Shown piece after piece: positions 1 through 9,938 of a DNA stretch of 64,000 bases (its first letter is position 1; each line of letters opens with the position of its first letter). Source of the stretch: Sphingobium sp. HWE2-09 (GTDB lineage: Bacteria; Pseudomonadota; Alphaproteobacteria; Sphingomonadales; Sphingomonadaceae); the NCBI RefSeq assembly GCF_035989265.1, contig NZ_JAYKZX010000001.1, positions 620,001 to 684,000 on the forward strand. Direction: 5' to 3'. The notes below the pieces were generated by a model, which saw nothing but the letters and a program-made list of their open reading frames with translations, did no database searches and had not been told where the DNA came from. The position numbers and the translations under genes are program-made.

Positions 1-658
1 GGAACTTCGCCGCAAGCGCAGAAACCACGGGGGGCGGCGATGTGTTGTCTTCGTCGCCCGTGATGAGGATGGCAGGAACTAGGATTCGCGCGACATCGGC
101 CGCCACGCAGGTAGCGAGCGCCTCGCAGTGTCGCGCATAACCTTCTGCTGGCTGGCGCATAATGAATTCGCGCACGAAGGCCGCAATTGCCGGCTGATTC
201 GCCTTGGTGTCAGCTGAGGTGCCGGCGGCGACGATCTGGTCGGCGATCTCACCAAGGCCTTCTTCGCGCGCCTTGGCGGCGCGCGCCTTCATCGCCTCGC
301 GGCCAGCTTCACCCGGCGCGTGGACAGGGCCGATCAGCGTGAGCGAGCGAACCTTCTCCGGCGTCTTCAGAGCGAGATGCTGCGCGACAACGGTCCCCAT
401 CGAATGGGCGACGACATGAACGGGCTTGTCGACACCGATCTGCTCAAGAACGCCAAGCGCTGCGTCGACAAGCCCATCAATCGTGTTCTTGCCCTTTGAG
501 TCCGATTGGCCCGCGCCAGGCAGATCGAAGCGATGACAGGTGAAGAAGCGCGAGAGCGCAGAAACCTGCGGACCGAACACGTTGGACGTGCCGCCAAGGC
601 CGTGGATGAACAGGATCGGATCGCCCGATCCGGTCGTTTCGATGTAGTAATTGGGCAT
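1..658 (-). CDS. alpha/beta hydrolase, C-terminal end outside window
   Basis: Alpha/beta-hydrolase fold enzyme, substrate unknown. Translating the minus strand from the ATG at 658 gives an open frame to the window edge (about 219 residues). It has an oxyanion-hole motif FIHGLGG near residue 17, the nucleophile elbow AHSMG (Ser about 86) and the acid-loop motif GDED; the catalytic His would lie beyond the edge. It starts 2 nt after the stop of the fumarylacetoacetase-family gene, so the two are one operon. The segment GTSADTKAN followed by AAFVRE is shared with the hydrolase at 6998-7807, so they are paralogues. Such hydrolases beside FAH-family genes often act on ring-cleavage products, but that role is inferred. 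Confidence 0.85.
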   Translation of the reverse strand, partial: MPNYYIETTGSGDPILFIHGLGGTSNVFGPQVSALSRFFTCHRFDLPGAGQSDSKGKNTIDGLVDAALGVLEQIGVDKPVHVVAHSMGTVVAQHLALKTPEKVRSLTLIGPVHAPGEAGREAMKARAAKAREEGLGEIADQIVAAGTSADTKANQPAIAAFVREFIMRQPAEGYARHCEALATCVAADVARILVPAILITGDEDNTSPPPVVSALAAKF

Positions 659-660
659 GT

Positions 661-1539
661 TCAAGCAACCTTATTTGTAAGCCGACCAAGGCCGGAGATT
701 TCGATGGAGATCTCATCACCACGCGCGAGATACTTGGGCGGATCAAATCCGATGCCAACACCCGCCGGGGTGCCGGTGGCGATCAAGTCGCCAGGAAGCA
801 GGGTCAAACCGCCGCTCAGCGTCTCGATCAGGGTCGGTACGTCGAAGATGAGGTCAGAGGTGCTGGCGTCCTGCCGCAACTCACCATTGACCCAGCACTG
901 CAGATGCAGATCATCAACATTCACTTCGTCGGCAGTAACGATGTAGGAGCTGGTCGGGCAGAAGGTGTCGAGCGACTTGCCGATGAACCACTGCTTGTGC
1001 TTCAACTGCAGATCACGCGCGGTCATATCGTTGATTATCAGAAAGCCGAAGACATGATCGAGGGCGTCCGCCTTAGAAATGCCGCGACCGCTCTTGCCCA
1101 TCACCACCCCGAGTTCGGCCTCATAGTCAATACTGTCGGAAAGGCCAGTCGGATAGAGGATGTCCTCGCCATTGGCGATGACGGTTTCGGGTGCCTTGGT
1201 AAAGATGATCGGCGCCGTCGGGATGGCCTCGCTCGCGTCCTTGGCCGAACTGTCGAACCCACTCTTGGTGAACTCGTGCGCATGCGCATGATAGTTCTTG
1301 CCGACGCACATTACGTTGCGGCTCGGGACGATCGGCGGCGCGAACGTCACGTCGCTCAGGCGCTCGCCGGCGCCTGAAGGAGCAAGGCGGGCCTTTACAT
1401 CATCGTAGATGCGAATGAGGTCGACCATGGTGTCGATCGGCTGGTCGAGCAGGTCCGAGACCGGCCAGTATTGATCAGTCTCGGGGGAGACGACCGCAAC
1501 AACGTCGCCCGTTCCCGTTCTAAGGGTTGCTAGTTTCAT
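661..1539 (-). CDS. fumarylacetoacetate hydrolase family protein
   Basis: FAH-superfamily enzyme of 292 residues, the usual size for the one-domain family that cleaves or hydrates beta-diketo and 2-oxo acids with a divalent metal. Visible family motifs are SIDYEAELGVV (metal ligands), FLIINDMTARD, FIGKSLDTFCP and the C-terminal LPGDLIATGTPAGVG. I chose the ATG at 1539 because GGGAG lies about 7 nt before it; the GTG codon just upstream (1542) is an alternative. It is the first gene of a minus-strand pair with the alpha/beta hydrolase. The upstream region carries a TGAACCA heptamer also present near the second GntR gene. Substrate not determinable; a second, longer FAH-like enzyme is at 51733-52743. 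Confidence 0.9.
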   Translation of the reverse strand: MKLATLRTGTGDVVAVVSPETDQYWPVSDLLDQPIDTMVDLIRIYDDVKARLAPSGAGERLSDVTFAPPIVPSRNVMCVGKNYHAHAHEFTKSGFDSSAKDASEAIPTAPIIFTKAPETVIANGEDILYPTGLSDSIDYEAELGVVMGKSGRGISKADALDHVFGFLIINDMTARDLQLKHKQWFIGKSLDTFCPTSSYIVTADEVNVDDLHLQCWVNGELRQDASTSDLIFDVPTLIETLSGGLTLLPGDLIATGTPAGVGIGFDPPKYLARGDEISIEISGLGRLTNKVA

Positions 1540-2478
1540 CACTCTCTCCCGTAACCATTAGCTGACAAATGTGAACCATTGACTGGCGAATACATGCGCC
1601 AAGTAGGACATTGGGTCAAGATAAAGAGGGTATGGAGCAGAAAAATAAATCCTATGCGCAATATTGGTATAGATGTGGTTCAGTTCAGCGGAAATTCTTA
1701 GAACACATCCCTGCAACGACGCGATTTCAGAAGTGAGGCGCGACCACGAGCCGTATGCCAGCCGCCTCGTGATTTCGCATTGGCCGCTTTGACGAAGCTT
1801 GCAAGTCTCCCAAGGCCGATCGATGCGAGGCCGAGGACAGACTAATGCCGGCGCCCCGACGGAGCAATCATACGCGTCCCGAGTCGCCAGGCGCCAAAGT
1901 GCGGCAATCTCCAAGCTGACGAACCGGTCGGATACGCGTTCGCATTAGAAATCGTCGCCAGCGTGTCCGCGCCTAACCGGCTGCTTAGCAGCGATGCGGG
2001 CCGCCTGCAGCTCATGTTCCCGCCACAGCGGACTGTTGCTTCGCCAGCACATGCCGGAACCTTTTGAGGCTCGCTTCGTCGGGATTAGCTCGCGACATCT
2101 CGTTTGCGACCTTTATAAAGTGCGCCAGAGGCGCTGCCGCCTGGCCAACTCGGTGATGTTTCCAGTCCAGCAAGACCGCCCTGCAACGGAAGATAGATGC
2201 GACGAAGACCGATCGGAATCCGGACGTCAAGCCCGAGCTTAACATCAAATGGAAATTGAACTGGGCAACTGAGCGGCGGGATCGAACGGCTGGTGGGCGA
2301 GGCGGGCGTTGAACATTCCGCATGGCGCTCTCGAGGCTCTATGCGGCTCGATAACGATGACGATTCCCTGCGCAGAGTGCGCCGATTCTGCGGGAAGGCG
2401 CGATGGAATGGCGGTTCTCCGTTATTCGTTGTCAAAGTAGCGATAACGCCTCGCCCAACGCCTCCATATATCTCAGAT
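1540..2478. other. gene-free stretch upstream of FAH gene and fur
   Basis: No convincing gene in 940 bp. Short frames on both strands have no recognisable domain and overlap each other. The left edge is the promoter region of the FAH-family gene and contains TGAACCA at 1572-1578. The right edge is the promoter region of the broken fur-family gene. Confidence 0.5.
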
Positions 2479-2874
2479 ATGGAACAAGTTCGCGCCTTCC
2501 CGTCGATCATGCTGCAAGACCGCCGGGCTTTCGACCGGTCGCTATTCTATCGCGCATGCGCGGAACGAAAACTGCGCGTTACTGGGCCGCGGCTGGCCGT
2601 CGCTAGTGTCCTAGAGCAGTCGAACGATCACCCCAACGTCGACGAAATCCATGCTCGCGCGGTCAAGTTGGTTCCAGGAATTAGTACCGCCACCGTCTAC
2701 CGGACTCTGAAATTATTTACAGATCTCAACCTCATCGTGCGTCATAGATTTACGGATGGTCCGGCACGCTTTGAGCTGATGACCCTCCAACAGCATGATC
2801 ATCTTATCGATCTCGAAAGCGGTCGTGTACTCGAATTCCGGGATACCCGTCTTGATGCGATTCAGGCAGATTGA
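2479..2874 (+). pseudogene. Fur-family regulator, 5' part, interrupted by IS3
   Basis: N-terminal 131 residues of a ferric-uptake-regulator-type repressor. The winged helix runs from RVTGPRLAVASVLEQ through ISTATVYRTLKLF, and the metal-site region QHDHLIDLESGRVLEF has the alphaproteobacterial form without the CxxC pairs. The ATG at 2479 is used; an in-frame ATG at 2509 is also possible. The frame ends at a TGA (2872-2874) supplied by the first bases of the IS3 element, so the protein loses its C-terminal dimerisation tail. The missing tail is intact at 4192-4284. A shortened protein might still fold, but I expect loss of function. Confidence 0.85.
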
Positions 2875-2924
2875 ACCGCGCCGGGTTTGTCGGAGGCTCC
2901 AACTCTTGAGTAGATGGAGCCGAT

Positions 2925-4152
<1,228 letters not shown>

Positions 4153-4191
4153 CTCACAACCCAACGCCTCCGGCAAATCCGGCGCGGTTCA

Positions 4192-4284
4192 GATCTTGCG
4201 CGACAGCTCGGGTACGAAGTTCGAGGCGTTCGTCTCGCCATCTTCGCCGTACCCGTTCGCGAGGCTGCGGAGAAGGCCTCCTGA
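4192..4284 (+). pseudogene. Fur-family regulator, 3' fragment after IS3
   Basis: Joining base 2871 to base 4195 (removing the IS and one GAT copy) restores a continuous frame. It ends DLARQLGYEVRGVRLAIFAVPV plus a short tail, which matches the C-terminus of Fur proteins. The restored protein would have about 160 residues, or 150 from the second ATG. The fragment has no start of its own and is not expected to be expressed separately. Confidence 0.85.
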
Positions 4285-4599
4285 TCTATGGCCATGGTTC
4301 CAACATCTCAGTTCCCGGGCGCCATTGGATCGCCGATCGACTGGGACACGGAGGCCATGTTACCATGTTATTGCATGGTCGGCCAAGCCCCCCCCCCCGG
4401 CTTGGCCGCCAAAAGGTCACTTTGTGAGATGGTTGGCTGGATCACCAGCATCCCTGCCCTCAAACGTTAGAGCTATGTTGTCGAACTGGAATACCGCCTG
4501 AGGTACGGATCGCGCTTTACGGCCGACGATTTTCCTCGGTTGGTGGTGGCCTGACGCGCGCAGCGCCCCAGCTCCTGCCCGATCGCGGAGTGACGGCGA
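4285..4599. other. intergenic region with C11 hairpin
   Basis: No gene supported. The stretch lies downstream of both the fur remnant (plus strand) and the GntR gene (minus strand), so it is a convergent intergenic region. Its only structure is the 9-bp inverted repeat at 4381-4407 listed separately. Confidence 0.45.
4381..4407. terminator. perfect 9-bp stem with poly-C loop, possible terminator
   Basis: GGCCAAGCC and GGCTTGGCC flank nine C residues; with the last bases of the left arm the C run is 11 long. The site lies between convergent genes, where a bidirectional terminator would be expected, but no T tract follows on either strand. Confidence 0.4.
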
Positions 4600-5313
4600 T
4601 CAGTTCCCGACCAAGGCGACCCGAACCTCGCAAAGATGTTCCCGCATCAGCCGTCCTGCGGTTTCGGCATCACGTTCGAGCAGGGCCTCGACGATCGCAC
4701 GGTGCTGGCGCTGGTAAAGATCGCGCCGTTCGCGTGTCACCGTGCGTTCCTTAAGCTTCATCCATTCCGGCTGGTTGCGAGCCAGATTGATCGCCTCGTA
4801 AAGGCCTTTCAGCAGTTCATTCTTCGTAGCCGCGATAATGCGCTCATGAAGCCTGCCATCCCATATCTCGAAGGTTGGTACGTCCGACGCGGCTTCGGCT
4901 TCGTCCACGCACTCGCTCAAGCTTGACAGGTCTGCCGACGTTCCTCGCGACGCGGCGAGGTTCGTTGCCCATGGCTCGATCGCGAGCCGAATTTCCATGA
5001 CCTCAGCAGGACTTGAACCGACGACTTTAGCAAGTAGGGTGCTCGCTTCCTCAACGACAGGCGACCTGTCAGCAACGAAAGAACCGCGCCCGACGTGGCG
5101 AACAATCTGACCAGCATCCTCAAGCTTCTTAAGACCTTTCCGAATTGTGTTTCGGGCGACGCCGAACTCAATCTCCAGCTCACGCTCGGTCGGCAACCGG
5201 AACCCGGGCTGCCATTCGCCGCTATTGATGTTGCTCTCGATGCGATTGATGAGCGATCCAACCGCTCCAGCGGCCCGAGAGCGTATGTCGCAAGAGGCAG
5301 GACCGTGAGCCAT
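4600..5313 (-). CDS. GntR family transcriptional regulator, FCD domain
   Basis: FadR-subfamily repressor of 237 residues. The winged helix-turn-helix spans about residues 18-80 (LINRIESNINSGEWQPGFRLPTERELEIEFGVARNTIRKGL, then QIVRHVGRGSFV). The FCD ligand domain follows, with likely metal residues in WDGRLHERI, QHRAIVEAL and MREHL. The frame stays open upstream to 5538, but the family N-terminus fits the ATG at 5313. It is a paralogue of the regulator at 5936-6646. FCD regulators usually respond to small carboxylates, so it probably controls the neighbouring hydrolase genes; this is inferred. Confidence 0.88.
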   Translation of the reverse strand: MAHGPASCDIRSRAAGAVGSLINRIESNINSGEWQPGFRLPTERELEIEFGVARNTIRKGLKKLEDAGQIVRHVGRGSFVADRSPVVEEASTLLAKVVGSSPAEVMEIRLAIEPWATNLAASRGTSADLSSLSECVDEAEAASDVPTFEIWDGRLHERIIAATKNELLKGLYEAINLARNQPEWMKLKERTVTRERRDLYQRQHRAIVEALLERDAETAGRLMREHLCEVRVALVGN

Positions 5314-5935
5314 TTCTAACCCAATAAGAGCAAAGCTGCGGGAGATCAAGCTTGTTGGCTTATTTCTAGAGCGAGCGGGGTCATCGTCCGTATCCTGAGC
5401 AGACCTCAGTCCGCACGGGTTCGAATCGAGCCATATTGCGGGCTGTATAGCAAAGGCCAGCCGGTTGTGCGCCGCGACAGCACCCGCATCGTGGAGTATC
5501 GCATCGTAGATCTCGAACCCGCCGACTGTCGGCGCCACAATGGATTTCGCTAGGCCGATCCGATCGCAACACCATTATCTTGCATCACGCGCGACGGCGG
5601 GGTCTGCGATATCTGGTTGAAACCTGAGGCGGCACTCAAAAATCTCAGCTAGTCTTGCCATCCTGAGAATCGCGTCCTCCCACGAGTGCGTTGGTCGGAT
5701 TCGGCGTTAAGGGCTTGATGACGAATGTCCCGCTCCACTCGGCGACCAACGAAGCCTTGGGCTTCGAGGTCACTGAGTACTTGGCGCGGTGCGCCGCGCG
5801 GAAACTCTATAGCGCAGCGACAGCAAGTGCTCCATAGGTAGCCGGCCGTCTGGCCATGCGCCGCTCGAACGTTCATCGCGGAGCCGATCGAGGACGGTCC
5901 TGGCACCCTTGCGCGCGGGTACTGACATTTTTGTT
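5314..5935. other. gene-free stretch between the two GntR genes
   Basis: About 620 bp without an intact gene. On the minus strand at about 5650-5760 a frame reads QVLSDLEAQGFVGRRVERD, which resembles the recognition-helix and wing part of a MarR-type regulator. It has no proper start, and the upstream part of the same frame is not protein-like, so at most this is a decayed fragment. Confidence 0.4.
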
Positions 5936-6646
5936 CTACAGTGGGTGTCCGAGAAGAACGGTCCGAACGGTCTGGATGTGTCCTTGCATATGCTGCGCTG
6001 CACGTTCGCCATCGCGTTGGCGCAGTGCCTTGACAATGTCGCGATGCTGCATCTGATAAACCTGCCGATGCTGCAACGTGCGCCCGGTGATCTTGAGACC
6101 GCCCCAAATCGAATCATGGCGAAGACCATCAATCACCTCATAGAGCGTGACCAGCAGCGCATTGTGACTGGCGGTCACAATCGCGTGATGCAGCTTGCTG
6201 TCCCAATACTCGTACTCGGCAATGTTGGTTGCGCGTTCGTTCGCCAGGACAAGACTCTCAAGCGCCCGCAATTCCGAATCGGTCGCATTGGCGACCGCGA
6301 TTCGCGCCGCCTGTGGCTCTACGACGAGCTGTGCATCAAGAACATCGGCGGGACTGGTCGTCATTGCGAGGCGCCCGATCAGGGTGTCGACGCGCGCGCG
6401 TTTGAGTTCGACAGGATTTGGATCGTTAACGAAGGCGCCCTTGCCGGCGACGCGCACGATTTTTCCATGACTCTCCAACATATCGAGCGCACGACGCAGC
6501 GTGTTGCGCGCCACGCCATAGATTTCGGTCAGCTCGCGTTCGCTCGGCAATTGGGTTCCCGGCATAAAGTCGCCCGCGGCGACACGCTGTTCGAACTCCG
6601 CCATGAATCGCGTAGTGGCGGCAGCGGCCTGCTTTCGCACGTTCAT
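5936..6646 (-). CDS. GntR family transcriptional regulator, FCD domain
   Basis: Second FadR-subfamily regulator, 236 residues. The HTH is GTQLPSERELTEIYGVARNTL followed by GKIVRVAGKGAFV; the FCD domain carries WDSKLHHAI, MQHRDIVKAL and MQGHI at the metal-binding positions. The ATG at 6646 has a strong GGAGG eight bases upstream. It is divergent from the alpha/beta hydrolase at 6998, so it is well placed to repress the shared intergenic promoter region and itself. TGAACCA (6673-6679) and TGGTTCA (6744-6750) in that region are candidate operator half-sites. The effector is unknown. Confidence 0.9.
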   Translation of the reverse strand: MNVRKQAAAATTRFMAEFEQRVAAGDFMPGTQLPSERELTEIYGVARNTLRRALDMLESHGKIVRVAGKGAFVNDPNPVELKRARVDTLIGRLAMTTSPADVLDAQLVVEPQAARIAVANATDSELRALESLVLANERATNIAEYEYWDSKLHHAIVTASHNALLVTLYEVIDGLRHDSIWGGLKITGRTLQHRQVYQMQHRDIVKALRQRDGERAAQHMQGHIQTVRTVLLGHPL

Positions 6647-6997
6647 CTAACATCCTCCCTATAGACCAATTCTGAACCAGTATAGGTATTGCTTGCTAAG
6701 CTAGGAAGTGAGTTGTATCGAATGACGATAAGAAAGAGCCCATTGGTTCATAAAGGTATAGGACGAGGCCTTTGAAAGACACTTTTTTTACGATCGGGTG
6801 ATTGAAACCTGCGCTCCTTAATGTGTGCGTAGTTGATCTCGCGCACTTCTGGTTGCTGCATCCGGGCCCGTAGCCCGGACTGATCCGTTATTTCTAAACA
6901 CTTGCGCTCCAGACTGGTGCAGCCGGGCGGCAACGCCGGAGCTCTCGTGTGTTGGCGGGTTCGATAGCTTAAAAAGGCCAAAATAGACTGGGAGAAG
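6647..6997. promoter_or_regulatory. divergent promoter region, GntR gene and hydrolase
   Basis: The 351-bp space between two divergent start codons holds no gene. It contains TGAACCA at 6673-6679 and the inverted form TGGTTCA at 6744-6750. The same heptamer occurs upstream of the FAH-family gene at 1572-1578. The recurrence suggests a GntR operator, but no full palindrome is evident. Confidence 0.45.
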
Positions 6998-7807
6998 ATG
7001 AACGTGTTGGCTACTGTCTCGAGCAAGCAAGAGCAGAAATGCTCCCTGTTCTACGAAGTTCATGGCGAGGGGGTACCTGTCGTTATGGTACACGGCCTCG
7101 GCGGTAGCTCAAACGTTTGGACGCCACAAATCGCGACATTGCAGCGCTTTTTCAAAGTAATTAGGCCAGATCTGATCGGTTCAGGGTTCAGCTCGCTCAA
7201 CAATGAGTTGATTAGTATAGAACGCTATGTCCACGATGTCGTCGGACTGCTGGATTGCTTTGAGATTGGTTCAGCCCATTTTGCCGGCCATTCGATGGGA
7301 ACCATTGTCTGCCAGCATTTAGCAGCTTGGCATCCCGAGCGGGTGAAAAGCCTCGCCTTGTTCGGTCCTATACATACGCCGTCGGATGCGGCGCGGGAGG
7401 CCCTGAAAGCCCGCGCCGAAACCAGTCGCACGCGCGGCATGCAACCAATTGCGGACGCCGTGGTTCAGGGCGGTACTTCGGCAGACACTAAAGCCAACCG
7501 TCCCGAGATTGCTGCGTTCGTCCGGGAGGCAACCCTCCGCCAGCATCCAGAAGCTTATGCGCAAACCTGTGAGGCGCTTGCGAACGCACAGCCAGCGGAC
7601 ACGAACCGTATACGATGCCCGAGCATCTTGGTAACCGGCGATGAGGATGGGACTGCCCCACCAAACGACGCTCGCTCGCTCGCTCAAAAGCTCTCTGACG
7701 CGAGCCTTACTGTTCTAAGTCGATGTGGTCATTGGACGCCGTTGGAACGGGCAAAGGACGTGACGGAAGCACTCACATCCTTCTATTTCTCGCGGACATT
7801 TCGATAG
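6998..7807 (+). CDS. alpha/beta hydrolase
   Basis: Alpha/beta-hydrolase of 269 residues with a complete triad: Ser about 99 in GHSMG, an Asp in GDEDG (about 215-217) and His about 245 in CGHWTPLE; the oxyanion region is MVHGLGGSSNVW. GGGAG stands about 5 nt before the ATG. It closely resembles the partial hydrolase at the window start, as in pairs of enol-lactone or ring-cleavage-product hydrolases. The next gene starts 11 nt after its stop, so hydrolase, DUF1636 gene and amidohydrolase form one plus-strand operon opposite the GntR gene. Substrate unknown. Confidence 0.9.
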   Translation: MNVLATVSSKQEQKCSLFYEVHGEGVPVVMVHGLGGSSNVWTPQIATLQRFFKVIRPDLIGSGFSSLNNELISIERYVHDVVGLLDCFEIGSAHFAGHSMGTIVCQHLAAWHPERVKSLALFGPIHTPSDAAREALKARAETSRTRGMQPIADAVVQGGTSADTKANRPEIAAFVREATLRQHPEAYAQTCEALANAQPADTNRIRCPSILVTGDEDGTAPPNDARSLAQKLSDASLTVLSRCGHWTPLERAKDVTEALTSFYFSRTFR

Positions 7808-7818
7808 GAGCCGACGGG

Positions 7819-8268
7819 ATGGCAAGTTTGACGTTACCAGCCCGGCTGCTGATCTGCCGAAATTGTCCCAGCAAAGCCACCACGGCCCAAAGCAGACAGC
7901 TCGGATCGGATGCGGGCGTCCGCCTCGCCGGGCGGCTGCGCTCTTGTCTCGACCAAGACAATGTCGTCGTTCGCCTAGTTGAATGTCTCAGCGGATGCCT
8001 GACGCCGTGCAACGCGAGATTGTCGGCCAACGGAAAAATATGGGTAAGGCTTCACGAGCTTGCGCCTGAAGATGCTGACGCACTTGCGTCCTTTGCACGC
8101 GCTTATGAAGACAGCCCGGGTGGCCACGTGGATCCGGGCCTGATCTCCACCAGGCTTAAGGGAAAGATTGCGGCATCGATGCCGGCTTTTGGAAGCCAAC
8201 AGGTGAATTCCCCGCGTGCGACCGAGACTCGTGGTGCAGACAGGCGCCACATGCTCGTGACGAGATAA
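7819..8268 (+). CDS. DUF1636 family cysteine-rich protein
   Basis: Protein of 149 residues matching the DUF1636 pattern: an N-terminal CRNC pair, then VECLSGCLTPCNARL in the middle, and the conserved ADALASFARAYEDSPGG. The five cysteines could bind a metal or an Fe-S cluster, but no biochemical role is established for the family as far as I know. The start at 7819 is favoured by TAGGAG at 7805-7810; the open frame upstream overlaps the hydrolase. It sits between two hydrolase genes, 11 nt from each. Confidence 0.75.
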   Translation: MASLTLPARLLICRNCPSKATTAQSRQLGSDAGVRLAGRLRSCLDQDNVVVRLVECLSGCLTPCNARLSANGKIWVRLHELAPEDADALASFARAYEDSPGGHVDPGLISTRLKGKIAASMPAFGSQQVNSPRATETRGADRRHMLVTR

Positions 8269-8278
8269 GGATACGAAG

Positions 8279-9568
8279 ATGAACGCAGAAACTACGCTCT
8301 TCTGTAACGTTAACGTCTTGGATGGCACGGGCGCGCAGCCCTACCGAGGAGACGTGCTCGTGCGCGGCAATCGCATCGAACGTATCGCCAGGGCGGGCCA
8401 GACCTGCATTTCCCAAAGCTTGGCGACCAACATCGTCGATGGTGGCGGGTGTACGACGCTCATGCCCGGTCTGTGCGACGCGCATACCCATATCACCTGG
8501 AACAATGGCACAAGCCTCCATGCGACAACTGCGCTCCCAATCGAGGAGCATCTGTTCTTGACTATGGACAATGCCCGCACCTACCTGGATTGCGGTTACA
8601 CAATGTGCGTGGGAGCGGCCTCCGCGAAGGAAAGGTTGGACGTTGTCATCCGCGATGCCATCAATTCCGGCCGCATTCCAGGACCCAGGCTCCTAGCCTC
8701 TGGCATGGAAATCGCGACGACCGGCGCGGATGTGAACCCGTCGCTGACGGCGGACGGGGTGGAAGAAATCCGAAAGACAGTGCGGTCGGTGTGCAAGCTC
8801 GGCGTCGACACTGTGAAGTTGAGCATGTCCGGCGAGCAGATCACTGGCGCCGCGCTGAATCATGAAACCTTTTTCACCGATGCCGAGGTTGCGGTCGCGG
8901 TCGAGGAGGCGAGCCGTCGTGGCGCTCGTGTTTGCGCTCACGCGCGCAATCAGCATTCGATCAAGCTCTGTGTGAAGCACGGCGTGAATATCATCTACCA
9001 TGCGAGTTTCGTTGACGAAGAGGCGCTCGACATGCTCGAGGCCGCCAAGGATCGAGTCTTCGTGGCACCGGGCTTGGCCTGGCTGATCATGACTTGCTAC
9101 CATGCTTCAGACTGGGGGATTACGCCCGAGGCGGCCGAGACGATGGGTTATTTACATGAACTCGAGCACGCCATCCAGAGCATGCAGAAAATGCACCAGC
9201 GCGGCATCCGGGTGCTGCCGGGTGGTGACTATGGTTTCGCCTGGACGCCCCACGGGACCTATGCAAAGGACCTCGAATATTTTGTCGACCTCCTCGGCTT
9301 CACACCCATGGAGACGATCCTGTCGGCGACGAAGCTCGGTGGTGAGATCATGGGTGATCCAGAGAATCTCGGCCAACTGCGCGAAGGTTATCTAGCGGAT
9401 CTCCTCCTCGTTGACGGGAATCCTATCGGCGACATCACGATCCTTCAGGATCGGGACAATCTGCTCGCGATCATGAAGGATGGTGTCTTCCATAAGGTAC
9501 CACCGATCGCCGAGCCGCGTATGCAGCGGCTACCGCGATTCAACCATCTTCGCGTTGTCGCTGCATGA
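8279..9568 (+). CDS. amidohydrolase family protein
   Basis: Metal-dependent hydrolase of the imidazolonepropionase-like amidohydrolase group, 429 residues. Motifs in order: GLCDAHTHITW (HxH metal ligands), VKLSMSG (lysine that would be carboxylated), CAHARNQHS (His), YHASF (His), LPGGDYGF (Asp), and a C-terminal LREGYLADLLLVDGNP that closes the composite beta-sandwich domain. AAGGA precedes the ATG. It is the last gene of the operon with the alpha/beta hydrolase and DUF1636 protein. The likely reaction is hydrolysis of an amide, lactam or ester; the substrate cannot be read from sequence. No signal peptide, so cytoplasmic. Confidence 0.9.
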   Translation: MNAETTLFCNVNVLDGTGAQPYRGDVLVRGNRIERIARAGQTCISQSLATNIVDGGGCTTLMPGLCDAHTHITWNNGTSLHATTALPIEEHLFLTMDNARTYLDCGYTMCVGAASAKERLDVVIRDAINSGRIPGPRLLASGMEIATTGADVNPSLTADGVEEIRKTVRSVCKLGVDTVKLSMSGEQITGAALNHETFFTDAEVAVAVEEASRRGARVCAHARNQHSIKLCVKHGVNIIYHASFVDEEALDMLEAAKDRVFVAPGLAWLIMTCYHASDWGITPEAAETMGYLHELEHAIQSMQKMHQRGIRVLPGGDYGFAWTPHGTYAKDLEYFVDLLGFTPMETILSATKLGGEIMGDPENLGQLREGYLADLLLVDGNPIGDITILQDRDNLLAIMKDGVFHKVPPIAEPRMQRLPRFNHLRVVAA

Positions 9569-9921
9569 CACAAATAGTGGCGTCCTAGGACAGAATCTTG
9601 AGGGGTGGGCCGCTCGGAGCCTTTGAGGGTCGTCCAAGCCAGAGTATGCATCCGGTGAAGCTTGCGATTACCCATCAGTTTCGAGCCCCACGCCGATCTG
9701 AAGTAGGCGGGGTATGACGACCGCCTTGCATGCCGGGCATTGGCCGGGATGATTGCCGCTCTTTCAGCGGGGTGGCGAGTGTCGGACGAGATCGGGGATA
9801 GAGCGAGCTGTGCAGCGACTACTCATACGAGCAGTCCGTAAGCGCCAACGGAAGGCGGCGTTGACGCGGCCTTTCAGGCTTTCCGGCGTGTCCGTGGAGC
9901 CCATTTTTTCGCGAGCGCTTC
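9569..9921. other. gene-free flank of the IS nest
   Basis: No supported gene. The region lies between the amidohydrolase and the IS66 tip at 9922. A further GTAAGCG, the hallmark of IS66 ends, occurs at 9838-9844, so debris of another IS66-type element is possible. Short frames on both strands have no family resemblance. Confidence 0.4.
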
Positions 9922-9938
9922 GTAAGCGTGGCCTGAGC

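Noticed and set aside
1558..1914. 118-codon minus-strand frame upstream of the FAH gene
   Set aside because: Composition and translation are not protein-like and no motif is visible; it lies in a promoter region.
5649..6107. Minus-strand frame with MarR-like segment QVLSDLEAQGFVGRRVERD
   Set aside because: Only about 20 residues look regulatory; the rest of the frame overlaps the second GntR gene antisense and has no valid start or complete HTH.
9569..9921. Left arm of a second complete IS66 (GTAAGCG at 9838)
   Set aside because: Only the heptamer is present; no inverted partner, duplication or coding remnant could be found.
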